Shown here piece by piece: positions 8,910-17,243 of a DNA stretch of 64,000 nucleotides. The notes under the pieces are model-generated. The model worked only from the letters and a program-made list of their open reading frames with translations, did not search any database and had not been told where the DNA came from. Both the position numbers and the translations under genes were made by a program. Position 1 is the stretch's first letter. Each line of letters opens with the position of its first letter. Source of the DNA: Gammaproteobacteria bacterium (GTDB taxonomy: Bacteria > Pseudomonadota > Gammaproteobacteria > Pseudomonadales > Moraxellaceae); the NCBI GenBank assembly GCA_028868515.1, contig JAGWUI010000014.1, positions 1 to 64,000 on the forward strand, written 5' to 3'.

Positions 8910-9914
8910 ATGGCAAATCAACATGAGCACAATCATGACGAAGATAACCATGACAGTCACGATCCTAGTGAAAAAAAACTAATTTCAAAAAAACAGGATG
9001 ACCATAGCGGCCATAGCCATGCAGCCCCCACCAATTTTGGACAGGCATTCATTATTGCGATTGCATTGAATACAACGTTTGTCGTGGTTGAGTTTGGCTT
9101 TGGATTTGTTGCTAATTCAACCGCGCTGATGGCAGATGCTGGACATAACCTTTCGGATGTCTTGGGGTTGGTTCTTGCATGGGGAGCGGCGATCTTATCT
9201 AAGAAAGCGCCAAGTGAACGCTACACCTATGGTCTCCGCAGCACTTCAATTTTAGCCGCTCTCGCAAATGCGATGTTTCTACTGGTCGCGTGTGGTGCAA
9301 TAGCATGGGAGGCGATTCTACGGTTTTCAAATCCACCCGTTGTCGCAGGACTGACAGTGACCATTATTGCGGCTATCGGTATTCTGATTAACGGCATCTC
9401 GGCGTGGTTGTTTGTTAAAGGCAGCAAGGGTGACTTAAACATTCGTGGTGCGTACATGCATCTGATGGCGGATGCAGTGGTTTCCTTAGGGGTCGTGATC
9501 TCTGGAATTATCATGATTTACACAGGTTGGAATTGGCTTGATCCTGCTGTGAGCTTAGTTGTCACCGCCGTGATAGTCATGGGTACATGGGGACTACTGC
9601 GTGATTCGGTGCAATTGGCATTGAGTGCAGTCCCTGCACATATTGAAGTATCAGCAGTAGATGCCTTCCTACGTCAATGTGCAGGTGTGACCGACATTCA
9701 TGATCTACATATCTGGGGAATGAGTACAACTGAAAGTGCGTTGACGGTACATTTGGTGATGCCGAATGGCTATCCCAGTGATACGGCACTAGAAGAGATC
9801 GTCCAAGCGTTACAAGATAAATTTTCCATCCATCACAGCACGATTCAGGTCGAACAAGGATCAGCTGATCATAGCTGTTCTTTGACTACAACAAAAACGG
9901 CACATGTAGACTGA
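8910..9914 (+). CDS. czcD: Cation diffusion facilitator, CzcD-like Zn/Co/Cd exporter
   Basis: An inner-membrane proton-coupled metal exporter of 334 residues. It has a His/Asp-rich cytosolic N-terminus (about 3-38, HEHNHDEDNHDSHD... HSGHSH), six membrane helices, and the two metal-site pairs typical of the family: DAGHNLSD in helix 2 and HLMADAVVSLGV in helix 5. The cytosolic C-terminal domain carries DIHDLHIWGMS. A -10-like TATACT lies near 8868 and AAGGA precedes the start. It faces the czc operon and shares a two-way terminator with it. Zn/Cd/Co is the family's usual range. Confidence 0.9.
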   Translation: MANQHEHNHDEDNHDSHDPSEKKLISKKQDDHSGHSHAAPTNFGQAFIIAIALNTTFVVVEFGFGFVANSTALMADAGHNLSDVLGLVLAWGAAILSKKAPSERYTYGLRSTSILAALANAMFLLVACGAIAWEAILRFSNPPVVAGLTVTIIAAIGILINGISAWLFVKGSKGDLNIRGAYMHLMADAVVSLGVVISGIIMIYTGWNWLDPAVSLVVTAVIVMGTWGLLRDSVQLALSAVPAHIEVSAVDAFLRQCAGVTDIHDLHIWGMSTTESALTVHLVMPNGYPSDTALEEIVQALQDKFSIHHSTIQVEQGSADHSCSLTTTKTAHVD

Positions 9915-9941
9915 AGCGCTTCAAAAACTTAGGCACAATAA

Positions 9942-9976
9942 AAAAAGCGGATATGAAAAACTCATATCCGCTTTTT
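9942..9976. terminator. Bidirectional terminator between czcD and czcC
   Basis: A perfect 15-bp stem (9942-9956 with 9962-9976) starts with five A and ends with five T, so it can stop transcripts from both converging operons. Confidence 0.9.
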
Positions 9977-9994
9977 AATACACGACAATTGATC

Positions 9995-11266
9995 CTATAG
10001 GGCTGTGCGATTTAACCAGTCTGGCCATAACAGCTTAGCGTTCAATAACAATTGGTAATACGCACGTAAAGCCGCGACTTTAGTCGTAGCTTCATCTTCT
10101 GCGGCGGCTAAAGCTTGGCGGCGTGCAAGCAGCAACAATTGCACGTCCCCTTCACCTAAGCTATAGGCTTTTTGCGTCAGCCTCGCGTTGTCACCCATCG
10201 TGATAGATGCCTGATTTGCGAGTTGCCAGCGCTCAAAATAACCCTGCGCAGTGCGATAGCTGTTTTGTATAACCGCATGTTGCTCGCGTTCAACCAAGGC
10301 TAGGTTTAGGCGTGCATTATTCTCCTGCGCCATCATTCGCTCGACTTCCAGTGACCTGCGTTTACCGCCGATTGGAATGCTCGCAGTCACGCCGATGATG
10401 CGTTCATTACCGTAGGCTTCGCTCGCTGTAAACACCCCAATGGTTGGGTCTGGCTGACGTTCAGCTTTTGCACGCTGAGTCGCTGCTTCTGCGCTTATGA
10501 CTTGTGATCGTGCTAGAGCCAATGAATCATTGGTCTCAAGCATTTTTGATTGCCACCAAGTAGCGTCGTATGGCACTGCAATTGGTTCTGGCAAGCTTGT
10601 GGGTTTAACATCTGGGTTGGCTTGATAACGCACCATTAACTGCGTCCATGCACTTGCCTCGGCATTGGTGGCCTCACTGACTTGGCGTTGCAGCGAGGTC
10701 AGCTCAGCGCTGGCAAGTTTTTGCTCAAGCTGTGCGGCATCACCCCCTTTCACTCGTTTAGATACTGCTGCGACATTGTCGGCGACAGCGGTCTGCTGGC
10801 GCAGTAAAAGGGTTTTGCTCGCATCAGCAGCAAGCCAATCAAACCACGCATCGAGTAGGTCAGAAGCAACCTGACGACGTGCTTGCTGGTATTGCAGCGG
10901 TGCCATCTGATTTGCGGCTTTGGCGCTTGCCTCATCCGCTCTAACCTTGTTGGGTAAACGGATTGTGCGTTCTACGCCGAAATTCCATTCATTGGAGTTG
11001 GCACCATTACCAGAGTTGTTGTTTCCACGATAGTCACGTCTCTGATAGGTACCCCGCGCAACCCAATCATAGGGCGATAAATTCAACTGACTTGCCTCGA
11101 TTTGCGCGGAACTCAAGGAACCATCCGCCGCAGCTAACGCAGGGTCATTTGCCAGTAGACGTTGCGCAACTGATTCGGTTAGTACCTGTGGAATGGCGAT
11201 CTCTGCGGCAGAGACTAATCCCATACAGAGCATCAAGGGTAAGATTGATAAATATCTGAGAGTCAT
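9995..11266 (-). CDS. czcC: Outer-membrane efflux protein, CzcC-like
   Basis: A TolC-type outer membrane channel of 423 residues for the CzcCBA exporter. I place the start at ATG 11266 behind AAGGAG; the first 22 residues (MTLRYLSILPLMLCMGLVSAAE) are a signal peptide. Two OEP repeats rich in Ala, Gln and Leu follow, with coiled-coil-like stretches (about 145-200 and 330-400). The start overlaps the DUF3240 stop by one base (TAATG). The operon order here is czcI-B-A-DUF3240-C instead of the classical C-B-A. Confidence 0.88.
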   Translation of the reverse strand: MTLRYLSILPLMLCMGLVSAAEIAIPQVLTESVAQRLLANDPALAAADGSLSSAQIEASQLNLSPYDWVARGTYQRRDYRGNNNSGNGANSNEWNFGVERTIRLPNKVRADEASAKAANQMAPLQYQQARRQVASDLLDAWFDWLAADASKTLLLRQQTAVADNVAAVSKRVKGGDAAQLEQKLASAELTSLQRQVSEATNAEASAWTQLMVRYQANPDVKPTSLPEPIAVPYDATWWQSKMLETNDSLALARSQVISAEAATQRAKAERQPDPTIGVFTASEAYGNERIIGVTASIPIGGKRRSLEVERMMAQENNARLNLALVEREQHAVIQNSYRTAQGYFERWQLANQASITMGDNARLTQKAYSLGEGDVQLLLLARRQALAAAEDEATTKVAALRAYYQLLLNAKLLWPDWLNRTAL

Positions 11267-11565
11267 TACAAGGCTCCTTTGGCCAGTATTGGCACAATCC
11301 AAAACATCACCCCAGAATGGGCAAAGGTGATACGCAATTCAGCCAATAAGCTTTCTGCATCGTCAGCATGCAGTAGTGCTCGAATCAGCACAGCATCGCC
11401 GCGTCCCAGCACTTGCTCTGTTTGATCCAGATCACCAATATGACCACCATGACTGGCGGCAGGTTGACTGACAAAGACAGGAACCTTGGGGTGCATAAGC
11501 AGGCAATCCAGTAGCTTTTCTTCAAGCTCAGGAGAGGCCAGTAAATTTAGGCAGACTTCAGTCAT
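11266..11565 (-). CDS. DUF3240 family protein of the czc operon
   Basis: A 99-residue cytoplasmic protein with a PII-like (ferredoxin fold) pattern; DUF3240 genes are often found beside heavy-metal RND pump genes, but their function is not known to me. The start is ATG 11565 behind AAGGAG and overlaps the end of czcA by 8 bases. It carries His residues (SHGGHIGD) that could bind metal. A regulatory or metal-sensing role is only an inference. Confidence 0.75.
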   Translation of the reverse strand: MTEVCLNLLASPELEEKLLDCLLMHPKVPVFVSQPAASHGGHIGDLDQTEQVLGRGDAVLIRALLHADDAESLLAELRITFAHSGVMFWIVPILAKGAL

Positions 11566-14500
11566 GACGAATCTCCTTAAAGGCAAAGCGGGCATAGAGC
11601 ATAGGTAAGATAATCAGCGTCAGCGCGGTCGCAGTGATCAAACCACCAATGACGACAATCGCCAGAGGTCGCTGAATTTCTGATCCGGGGCCTGTTGCAA
11701 ACAGTAATGGGAGTAGACCAAAGGCGGTAATCGCCGCAGTCATCATCACAGGTCGCAGGCGACGTTTCGCCCCCTCACGTACCACGAGATCAATGCTCAT
11801 CCCCTCAGCATGCAGTTGGTTAAAATAACTGACCATCACCACGCCATTGAGTACAGCGATACCAAGGAGTGCGATAAAACCCACCGAAGCAGGTACCGAC
11901 AAATACTCACCTGTGAGCCATAGACCCGCGATACCGCCGACCATAGCAAACGGGATATTGCTGAGGACAAGCAATGCCTGACGTACTGAACCGAAGCTGG
12001 AGAACAACAAGATGAAAATTAGCAATAACGCGATGGGTGTCACGATGCCAAGTCGAGCCGCAGCACGCTGCTGATTCTCAAACTCACCGCCAAAGGTTAG
12101 GCGATAGCCTTCAGGCAGTTTGACCTTGCTTGCGATCATCTTTTGGGCATCTGTCACGAAGCCCACTAAATCTCGACCTGTGACATTACTCACCACGACG
12201 CTATAGCGGCTGCCCACTTCACGGTCAATTTTGACGGGGCCAGCAACGCGTTCTAACCGTGCAATACTACTCAAAGGAACAGACTCACCTGTAGGAGTAG
12301 TGATGCGTTGATTGGAAAAATCTCCCGGCGACATACGCACATCCGCTGATCCACGAATCTGAATCGGAACACGACGATTGCCCTCTAGTACAGTACCCGC
12401 CTGTACGCCCTGAATTTGCAGACGTAAGGCTTCCTGCACATCTTCTACTGACAGACCAAATCGACCCGCAGCCAGACGGTCTACGACCACACTCAGATAT
12501 TGAACGCCATCATTGACGACAGTATTCACATCCTGACTGCCCGGTACGGCTTTAAGCGATGTAGCAACTTCACCCGCTAGACGATTCAAGGTTGGTAGAT
12601 CGGGGCCAAAAATCTTAACCGCCAAATCTCCACGCACCCCCATGATCATCTCGGAAACACGCATTTCAATGGGCATGGTGAAGCTATATTTGATACCGGG
12701 CAATTGATCGAGCACTTTACGCAACTCGGCAAGCAGTTCGTCTTTGCTACCCATTCGCCACTCTGAACGCGGTTTTAAGATCAAAAAACTGTCCGTTTGG
12801 TTGAGTCCCATTGGGTCAAGACCAATATCATCCGCCCCAGCGCGGGCGACAACACCTGTCACTTCAGGCACCGCTTGCATAATCGCTTGCTGAATTTTGA
12901 GATCGAGTGCTTTCGTTTCCTCCAGACTGATTGAGGGCAGTTTTTCGATACCCATGACGATGTCACCCTCATCCATTGCTGGGATAAAGGTTTTGCCAAC
13001 TTGGGTATATAGAACGCCTGCGAGTACCAGCATCAATACAGCGCCAACCATGACGATTTTCTGATTCAAGAAGGCTTTGTTTAACAGCGGTTCATATACC
13101 CGTAGTAGCTGACGCGGCAGCCACGGCTCTTCGTGAGAAACCGATTTCAGCAGCAATGAAGCTAAAACGGGAATCACCGTCAATGACAGCACGAGTGAGC
13201 TTGCCAAAGCAAAAACGATGGTCATTGCCACTGGCACAAAAAACTTACCTTCCATGCCTTGCAGCGTCAGGAGCGGCAAAAACACGATGATGATAATGAG
13301 CATGCCCGTAACGACAGGTGATGCGACTTCACGCACCGCGCGATAAACGATATGTAGGCGTGGCAATTTACCCTTTGATGGATCATGTGCCATGTGCTGC
13401 ACAACGTTTTCGACCACCACTACAGCCGCATCAACGAGCATACCGATGGCAATGGCGAGACCGCCTAAACTCATCAAATTGGCCGACATGCCGAACTGAC
13501 GCATCAGAATAAAAGTCGAAAGGGCTGATAATGGCAAAATCACCGCTACCGTGATGGCAGCACGCAGATTTCCCAAAAATACACCAAGCAAAATTAAGAC
13601 AAGAACAATGGCTTCACCCAAAGACTTGGTGACGGTATGGACTGCTTTATTGACAAGATCAGCACGGTTGTAAAACACCTTGATTTTTGTGCCTTTAGGC
13701 AGAGTCGGTGTTAGCTCGGCAATTTTCTGTTCAACGCCTGATACGACCTGACGAGCATTGGAGCCTGCAAGTCCAAGCACCAAACCTTCCACGGCTTCGG
13801 CTTTTCCACTTTCAGTCACTACACCATTGCGACTCATCTCGCCAATCCGTACTTCAGCAATATCGCTGACGCGGACAGGTGTTGTCCCATCAACTTTAAT
13901 AACGATAGCACCTAAATCATCGAGGCTGGTGATATTGCCTTCGCTGCGCACCAATAACACTTCGCCACCTTCGCTTAAACGACCTGCGCCGTCATTGCGA
14001 TTGTTGGCTTCGATTTTTGATTTAAGCACATCAATGGTGATGCCTGCGGCTGCCATACGAACTGGATCAGGAACAACCTCATAACTACGAGTAACACCGC
14101 CCAGTACGTTGACATCGGCTACCCCTGATACAGTACGCAACGCGGGTCTGATCACCCAATCGAGCAAGGATTTACGCTCCATTAAGCTCATATTCGGATT
14201 TTCAACGGTGAACTGAAACATCTCTCCCAAGGGAGTCGTAATCGGTGCCATGCCTCCTTCGAGTGAAGCAGGTAGTGCCGGCATGACGCCAGATAAGCGC
14301 TCAGCGACCTGCTGACGCGCCCAGTAAATATCGGTGCCGTCATTAAAGGTCAGAGTAATATCAACGATGCCGTATTTAACCGTGGTGCGTAACATCGTTT
14401 GTTTAGGGATACCTAGCATTTCGGTTTCAATTGGTACGGCAACGCGGTTTTCGACTTCCTCTGGCGTCATGCCGGGTGCTTTAAGAATGATTTTGACCTG

Positions 14501-14635
14501 TGTGCTGGCAACATCAGGAAAGGCATCAATCGGGATTTGTTTAAAGGCATACCAGCCCATACCCGTTAGAAGTACAGCTAGAATAAGAATGAACGTGCGC
14601 TGAGCGAGCGAAAACTGAATGAGTCGAGTGATCAT
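11558..14635 (-). CDS. czcA: Heavy-metal efflux RND pump subunit, CzcA-like
   Basis: The inner-membrane proton/cation antiporter of a tripartite exporter, 1025 residues, normal for HME-RND. Visible are the N-terminal helix, IDAFPDVASTQVKI (periplasmic start), the helix-4 block GLAIAIGMLVDAAVVVVENV with the essential acidic residue, the central repeat MDEGDIVMGIEKLPS, and the C-terminal helix bundle ending ATGPGSEIQRPLAIVVIGGL. It lies 3 nt after czcB and overlaps the DUF3240 gene. The order and the neighbouring czcD and cadA point to Zn/Cd/Co; Ni is possible. Confidence 0.9.
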   Translation of the reverse strand: MITRLIQFSLAQRTFILILAVLLTGMGWYAFKQIPIDAFPDVASTQVKIILKAPGMTPEEVENRVAVPIETEMLGIPKQTMLRTTVKYGIVDITLTFNDGTDIYWARQQVAERLSGVMPALPASLEGGMAPITTPLGEMFQFTVENPNMSLMERKSLLDWVIRPALRTVSGVADVNVLGGVTRSYEVVPDPVRMAAAGITIDVLKSKIEANNRNDGAGRLSEGGEVLLVRSEGNITSLDDLGAIVIKVDGTTPVRVSDIAEVRIGEMSRNGVVTESGKAEAVEGLVLGLAGSNARQVVSGVEQKIAELTPTLPKGTKIKVFYNRADLVNKAVHTVTKSLGEAIVLVLILLGVFLGNLRAAITVAVILPLSALSTFILMRQFGMSANLMSLGGLAIAIGMLVDAAVVVVENVVQHMAHDPSKGKLPRLHIVYRAVREVASPVVTGMLIIIIVFLPLLTLQGMEGKFFVPVAMTIVFALASSLVLSLTVIPVLASLLLKSVSHEEPWLPRQLLRVYEPLLNKAFLNQKIVMVGAVLMLVLAGVLYTQVGKTFIPAMDEGDIVMGIEKLPSISLEETKALDLKIQQAIMQAVPEVTGVVARAGADDIGLDPMGLNQTDSFLILKPRSEWRMGSKDELLAELRKVLDQLPGIKYSFTMPIEMRVSEMIMGVRGDLAVKIFGPDLPTLNRLAGEVATSLKAVPGSQDVNTVVNDGVQYLSVVVDRLAAGRFGLSVEDVQEALRLQIQGVQAGTVLEGNRRVPIQIRGSADVRMSPGDFSNQRITTPTGESVPLSSIARLERVAGPVKIDREVGSRYSVVVSNVTGRDLVGFVTDAQKMIASKVKLPEGYRLTFGGEFENQQRAAARLGIVTPIALLLIFILLFSSFGSVRQALLVLSNIPFAMVGGIAGLWLTGEYLSVPASVGFIALLGIAVLNGVVMVSYFNQLHAEGMSIDLVVREGAKRRLRPVMMTAAITAFGLLPLLFATGPGSEIQRPLAIVVIGGLITATALTLIILPMLYARFAFKEIRHD

Positions 14636-14638
14636 GGC

Positions 14639-15745
14639 TTATTCTTCCTCTGCGCCGCCAATGCCTTGCCAAGCCGCTTTGAGCGCGATGACACTGCTAG
14701 AGGCGATACGATCACCCGCTTTAAGCGCGCCGCTGACTTTAGCGCGTTGACCAGCGCTAGTCAGCACCTGAATCGGTACCGCATTAAAACTGGCCTTATC
14801 TCGGACGAAGACCACAACTTGCTGACCTTGGCGTGCGATTGCACCTATTGGTACATCCCAAGCAGCACCTGCGGGAACAGGTAATTCAACCTGAACAAAC
14901 TCTCCTAAACGTAGTCCATTTGATCCGCTAGTCACTTTGGCGCGAACACGGGCGGTTTGACCACTGGTGAGTGGATTCACACTTAATACCACGCCTTCAG
15001 CACCACCCGCGATATGTAGTTTATGACCTGCTGACCAACGAGAAGCTTCCCCGCTCGGTACCTGCACGTCTAGCCATAGCGTGCCGAGTTTGGCGAGTTG
15101 CAACAATGGATCGGCCGCGCTCACACGCTGTCCCAATTTGGCACTGAGACTCGTCACGGTAGCGGTCGTTTTGGCGGTTACTGTCAATTCATTGCTGATG
15201 TTAGAACTGGTTGCCATACGGTTGATGGTAGCGGTACTGACCCCAGTGAGTGTTAGACTCATTTTGGCTTGTTGCAGCACTGCTTCAGCATCACGTAAGG
15301 CAGAGTCGGCCTCGATTACTCTTCGCTGGGCAATGATGCCGTCTTTAAATAACGAGCGCTCACGACTGGCTGTACTACGTGCCAGTTGTACACGATTCTG
15401 TGCTTGGATCAGTGCTAATTGTTGTTCGCCGAGTTGTGGGCTACTGAGCACGAAAAGCGGTGTACCTGCTCTTACTTGCTGGTTTTCTTGCACCAAAATT
15501 TGAGTTACCAACCCAGCTACGGGTGCGCTGACCACTGATTCTTGCGACGGTGGCAGAATGACTTGAGCAGGAAAACGCGCGCCTACAGTATCGGGCTGAC
15601 GATTCAGTGTTACCAACTCAATGCCAAGCGCACGCATCTGGGCATCTGAGATGGCAATGGTGCTTTTCACTTCTGCATAGAGATTTGGGGCGACACAAAG
15701 CAACAGAGTGGCTACTGCGCCCAAAGAGGGACGAATAAATGACAT
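14639..15745 (-). CDS. czcB: Periplasmic adaptor (membrane fusion protein), CzcB-like
   Basis: Links CzcA to the outer-membrane channel. The start is ATG 15745 behind GAGGA (368 residues); the upstream extension lacks a signal. Residues 1-25 form a signal peptide (MSFIRPSLGAVATLLLCVAPNLYA). Then lipoyl/barrel-sandwich (VSAPVAGLVTQILVQENQQVRAGTPLF, about 75-105), an alpha-hairpin (about 110-165), the second lipoyl half (TAKTTATVTSLSAKLGQRVSAADPL), and a beta-barrel. It precedes czcA by 3 nt. Confidence 0.88.
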   Translation of the reverse strand: MSFIRPSLGAVATLLLCVAPNLYAEVKSTIAISDAQMRALGIELVTLNRQPDTVGARFPAQVILPPSQESVVSAPVAGLVTQILVQENQQVRAGTPLFVLSSPQLGEQQLALIQAQNRVQLARSTASRERSLFKDGIIAQRRVIEADSALRDAEAVLQQAKMSLTLTGVSTATINRMATSSNISNELTVTAKTTATVTSLSAKLGQRVSAADPLLQLAKLGTLWLDVQVPSGEASRWSAGHKLHIAGGAEGVVLSVNPLTSGQTARVRAKVTSGSNGLRLGEFVQVELPVPAGAAWDVPIGAIARQGQQVVVFVRDKASFNAVPIQVLTSAGQRAKVSGALKAGDRIASSSVIALKAAWQGIGGAEEE

Positions 15746-15847
15746 GACTATCCTCGGAAGAATATTTAAAAATTTAAAATACGCGGCATGGCCGCACAAG
15801 GGGACGAGCGAGAGGGCGCACCACACTGGAGGCGGTGCTAGAAGTGG

Positions 15848-16333
15848 CTAAATACGCAGACGGGTAAGCTGAACAATGGCAATAGAGGAATTACGGCTGA
15901 TTGGTGGAGGTTCTGCCTGTGGTGGAGGCTGCTGCCCTAGTAGCAAAGTTCGCGCTATGGATGTGAAGCTAAATACTGGCGGTGGCAAATAAGTCAGGAG
16001 CACATCGACCATGTGGACTTGAGCTAATGAAACTTTGCTACTGGGTACGAATAAATTTGGCGATACACACGCAAGCTTGACGACATGATCGCCATCGGCT
16101 TGAGAGATTGACTTCGCCAATGGCTCGTGCTGATCCTTATGCCCTAGATGATGAATGATCAATGAATCATTGATCTCATCTAATATGATTTCAGCCCTAG
16201 GTTCCTGTAATTGGAGTTGATGTACTTGCAACACATTGGTCACGCAGGTCGATACATTGGCGACACAAGTCGATGCCCACAGATAACTAAGTAGGCATAA
16301 CATCTGTACAACCATGCGGGACACCAAGATCAT
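15848..16333 (-). CDS. Secreted small protein at the head of the czc operon, CzcI-like position
   Basis: A 161-residue protein, taking ATG 16333 as start (a start at 16375 would put 14 more residues before the hydrophobic segment). Residues about 3-25 look like a signal peptide ending CVA. The mature part has Cys pairs (STCVANVSTC), a His-rich stretch HHLGHKDQHEP and a proline-rich end (QQPPPQAEPPPIS). CzcI proteins lie at this place in czcICBA operons and share this general pattern, but sequence identity is too low for me to be sure. It may be a periplasmic metal-binding or regulatory protein. Confidence 0.6.
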   Translation of the reverse strand: MILVSRMVVQMLCLLSYLWASTCVANVSTCVTNVLQVHQLQLQEPRAEIILDEINDSLIIHHLGHKDQHEPLAKSISQADGDHVVKLACVSPNLFVPSSKVSLAQVHMVDVLLTYLPPPVFSFTSIARTLLLGQQPPPQAEPPPISRNSSIAIVQLTRLRI

Positions 16334-16525
16334 TGGGGAAATGCCTTTATTTTGAGCAAAATCTTGATAATACATTCTACGGTAACTCGTAAGGTGCGTG
16401 GTAGATAATTATCGTAACCATTTTAATAACTCCAGCAGTCGATATAATTCGATTAATATATTGTCTAATCAATAAGCTGCATGAAATTTTCAACATTACC
16501 ACAGTGAACTTTAGATATGACCAAT

Positions 16526-16577
16526 CTGTCAAAATATCTCCACAATATGCTTTGCTTTGTGGAGTTATTTTTGACAG
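16526..16577 (-). terminator. Long-stem terminator after the lipoprotein gene
   Basis: Near-perfect 20-bp inverted repeat (16526-16545 with 16557-16577, one bulge), containing the GC-rich core ctccacaa/ttgtggag and A/T-rich outer parts that serve as the A- and U-tracts. It overlaps the lipoprotein stop codon region on the minus strand. Confidence 0.75.
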
Positions 16578-17158
16578 GAGGGTGTAGTTAGAACATCCTG
16601 CCTAGCACCATCATCTAAAACTTTTTGTATTCTGATTTGACAGCTTGTAAAGCGCGCTGAGGGTAGCGTTCTACCATGCCATACCGCAGATGAGACAACA
16701 TCCACCGAATACTTGCTATTTGGTTCGGGTGAAAACAGAACTTCTTTCGGGGTGCAGCTCAGGGTGTAATGTAGCCATGGTTTTGTGCCAATACTTGCTT
16801 TAATGGCAACTTGTTTTTGACTCGGAACCTTGATCATAATCGCGTTGGGGTAATGGCCGTGATTTTCAAGATCATGGCCGAGTACGGTGCCAACGTTCTG
16901 AAAACTTTTACATTCTTTTCCATCAGTTACACTGATTCTAAAAGTTCTAAAAGCAGCATAATCTTTATGCTGAATAACATGGTTTGCATCATCCATTACG
17001 CTATATTGATTCACCTGACTCTGATCACCAAACAAAAGAGAAGGATCTGTGTCTGACGATGATTTGTATGTATACGGAGAGATGCAGCCTGAAAGGCTGA
17101 GTATGATGGGAATAGATATGAATAGAAGTATAGTATTCGTGAGGTCTTTTTGCATCAT
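16565..17158 (-). CDS. Lipoprotein of unknown function
   Basis: A 197-residue protein with an N-terminal signal and lipobox LSGC (Cys at about 25: SIPIILSLSGCISPY), so it is a predicted lipoprotein. The mature part is rich in beta-strand patterns with two Cys (GKECKSFQ and LSCTPKE) and two more at the end (TSCQIRI, TPSCQK), perhaps two disulfides. I recognise no family. It lies between cadA and the czc operon, transcribed the same way, and could belong to the cadA transcript (85-nt gap). Confidence 0.75.
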   Translation of the reverse strand: MMQKDLTNTILLFISIPIILSLSGCISPYTYKSSSDTDPSLLFGDQSQVNQYSVMDDANHVIQHKDYAAFRTFRISVTDGKECKSFQNVGTVLGHDLENHGHYPNAIMIKVPSQKQVAIKASIGTKPWLHYTLSCTPKEVLFSPEPNSKYSVDVVSSAVWHGRTLPSARFTSCQIRIQKVLDDGARQDVLTTPSCQK

Positions 17159-17243
17159 TGATCATCTCCATGTTGAGTTTGATTTATTGTGTTAATAAAT
17201 CGTTTTACACATTTGTGGCATTCATATTAAAAGTCGGCGACTA

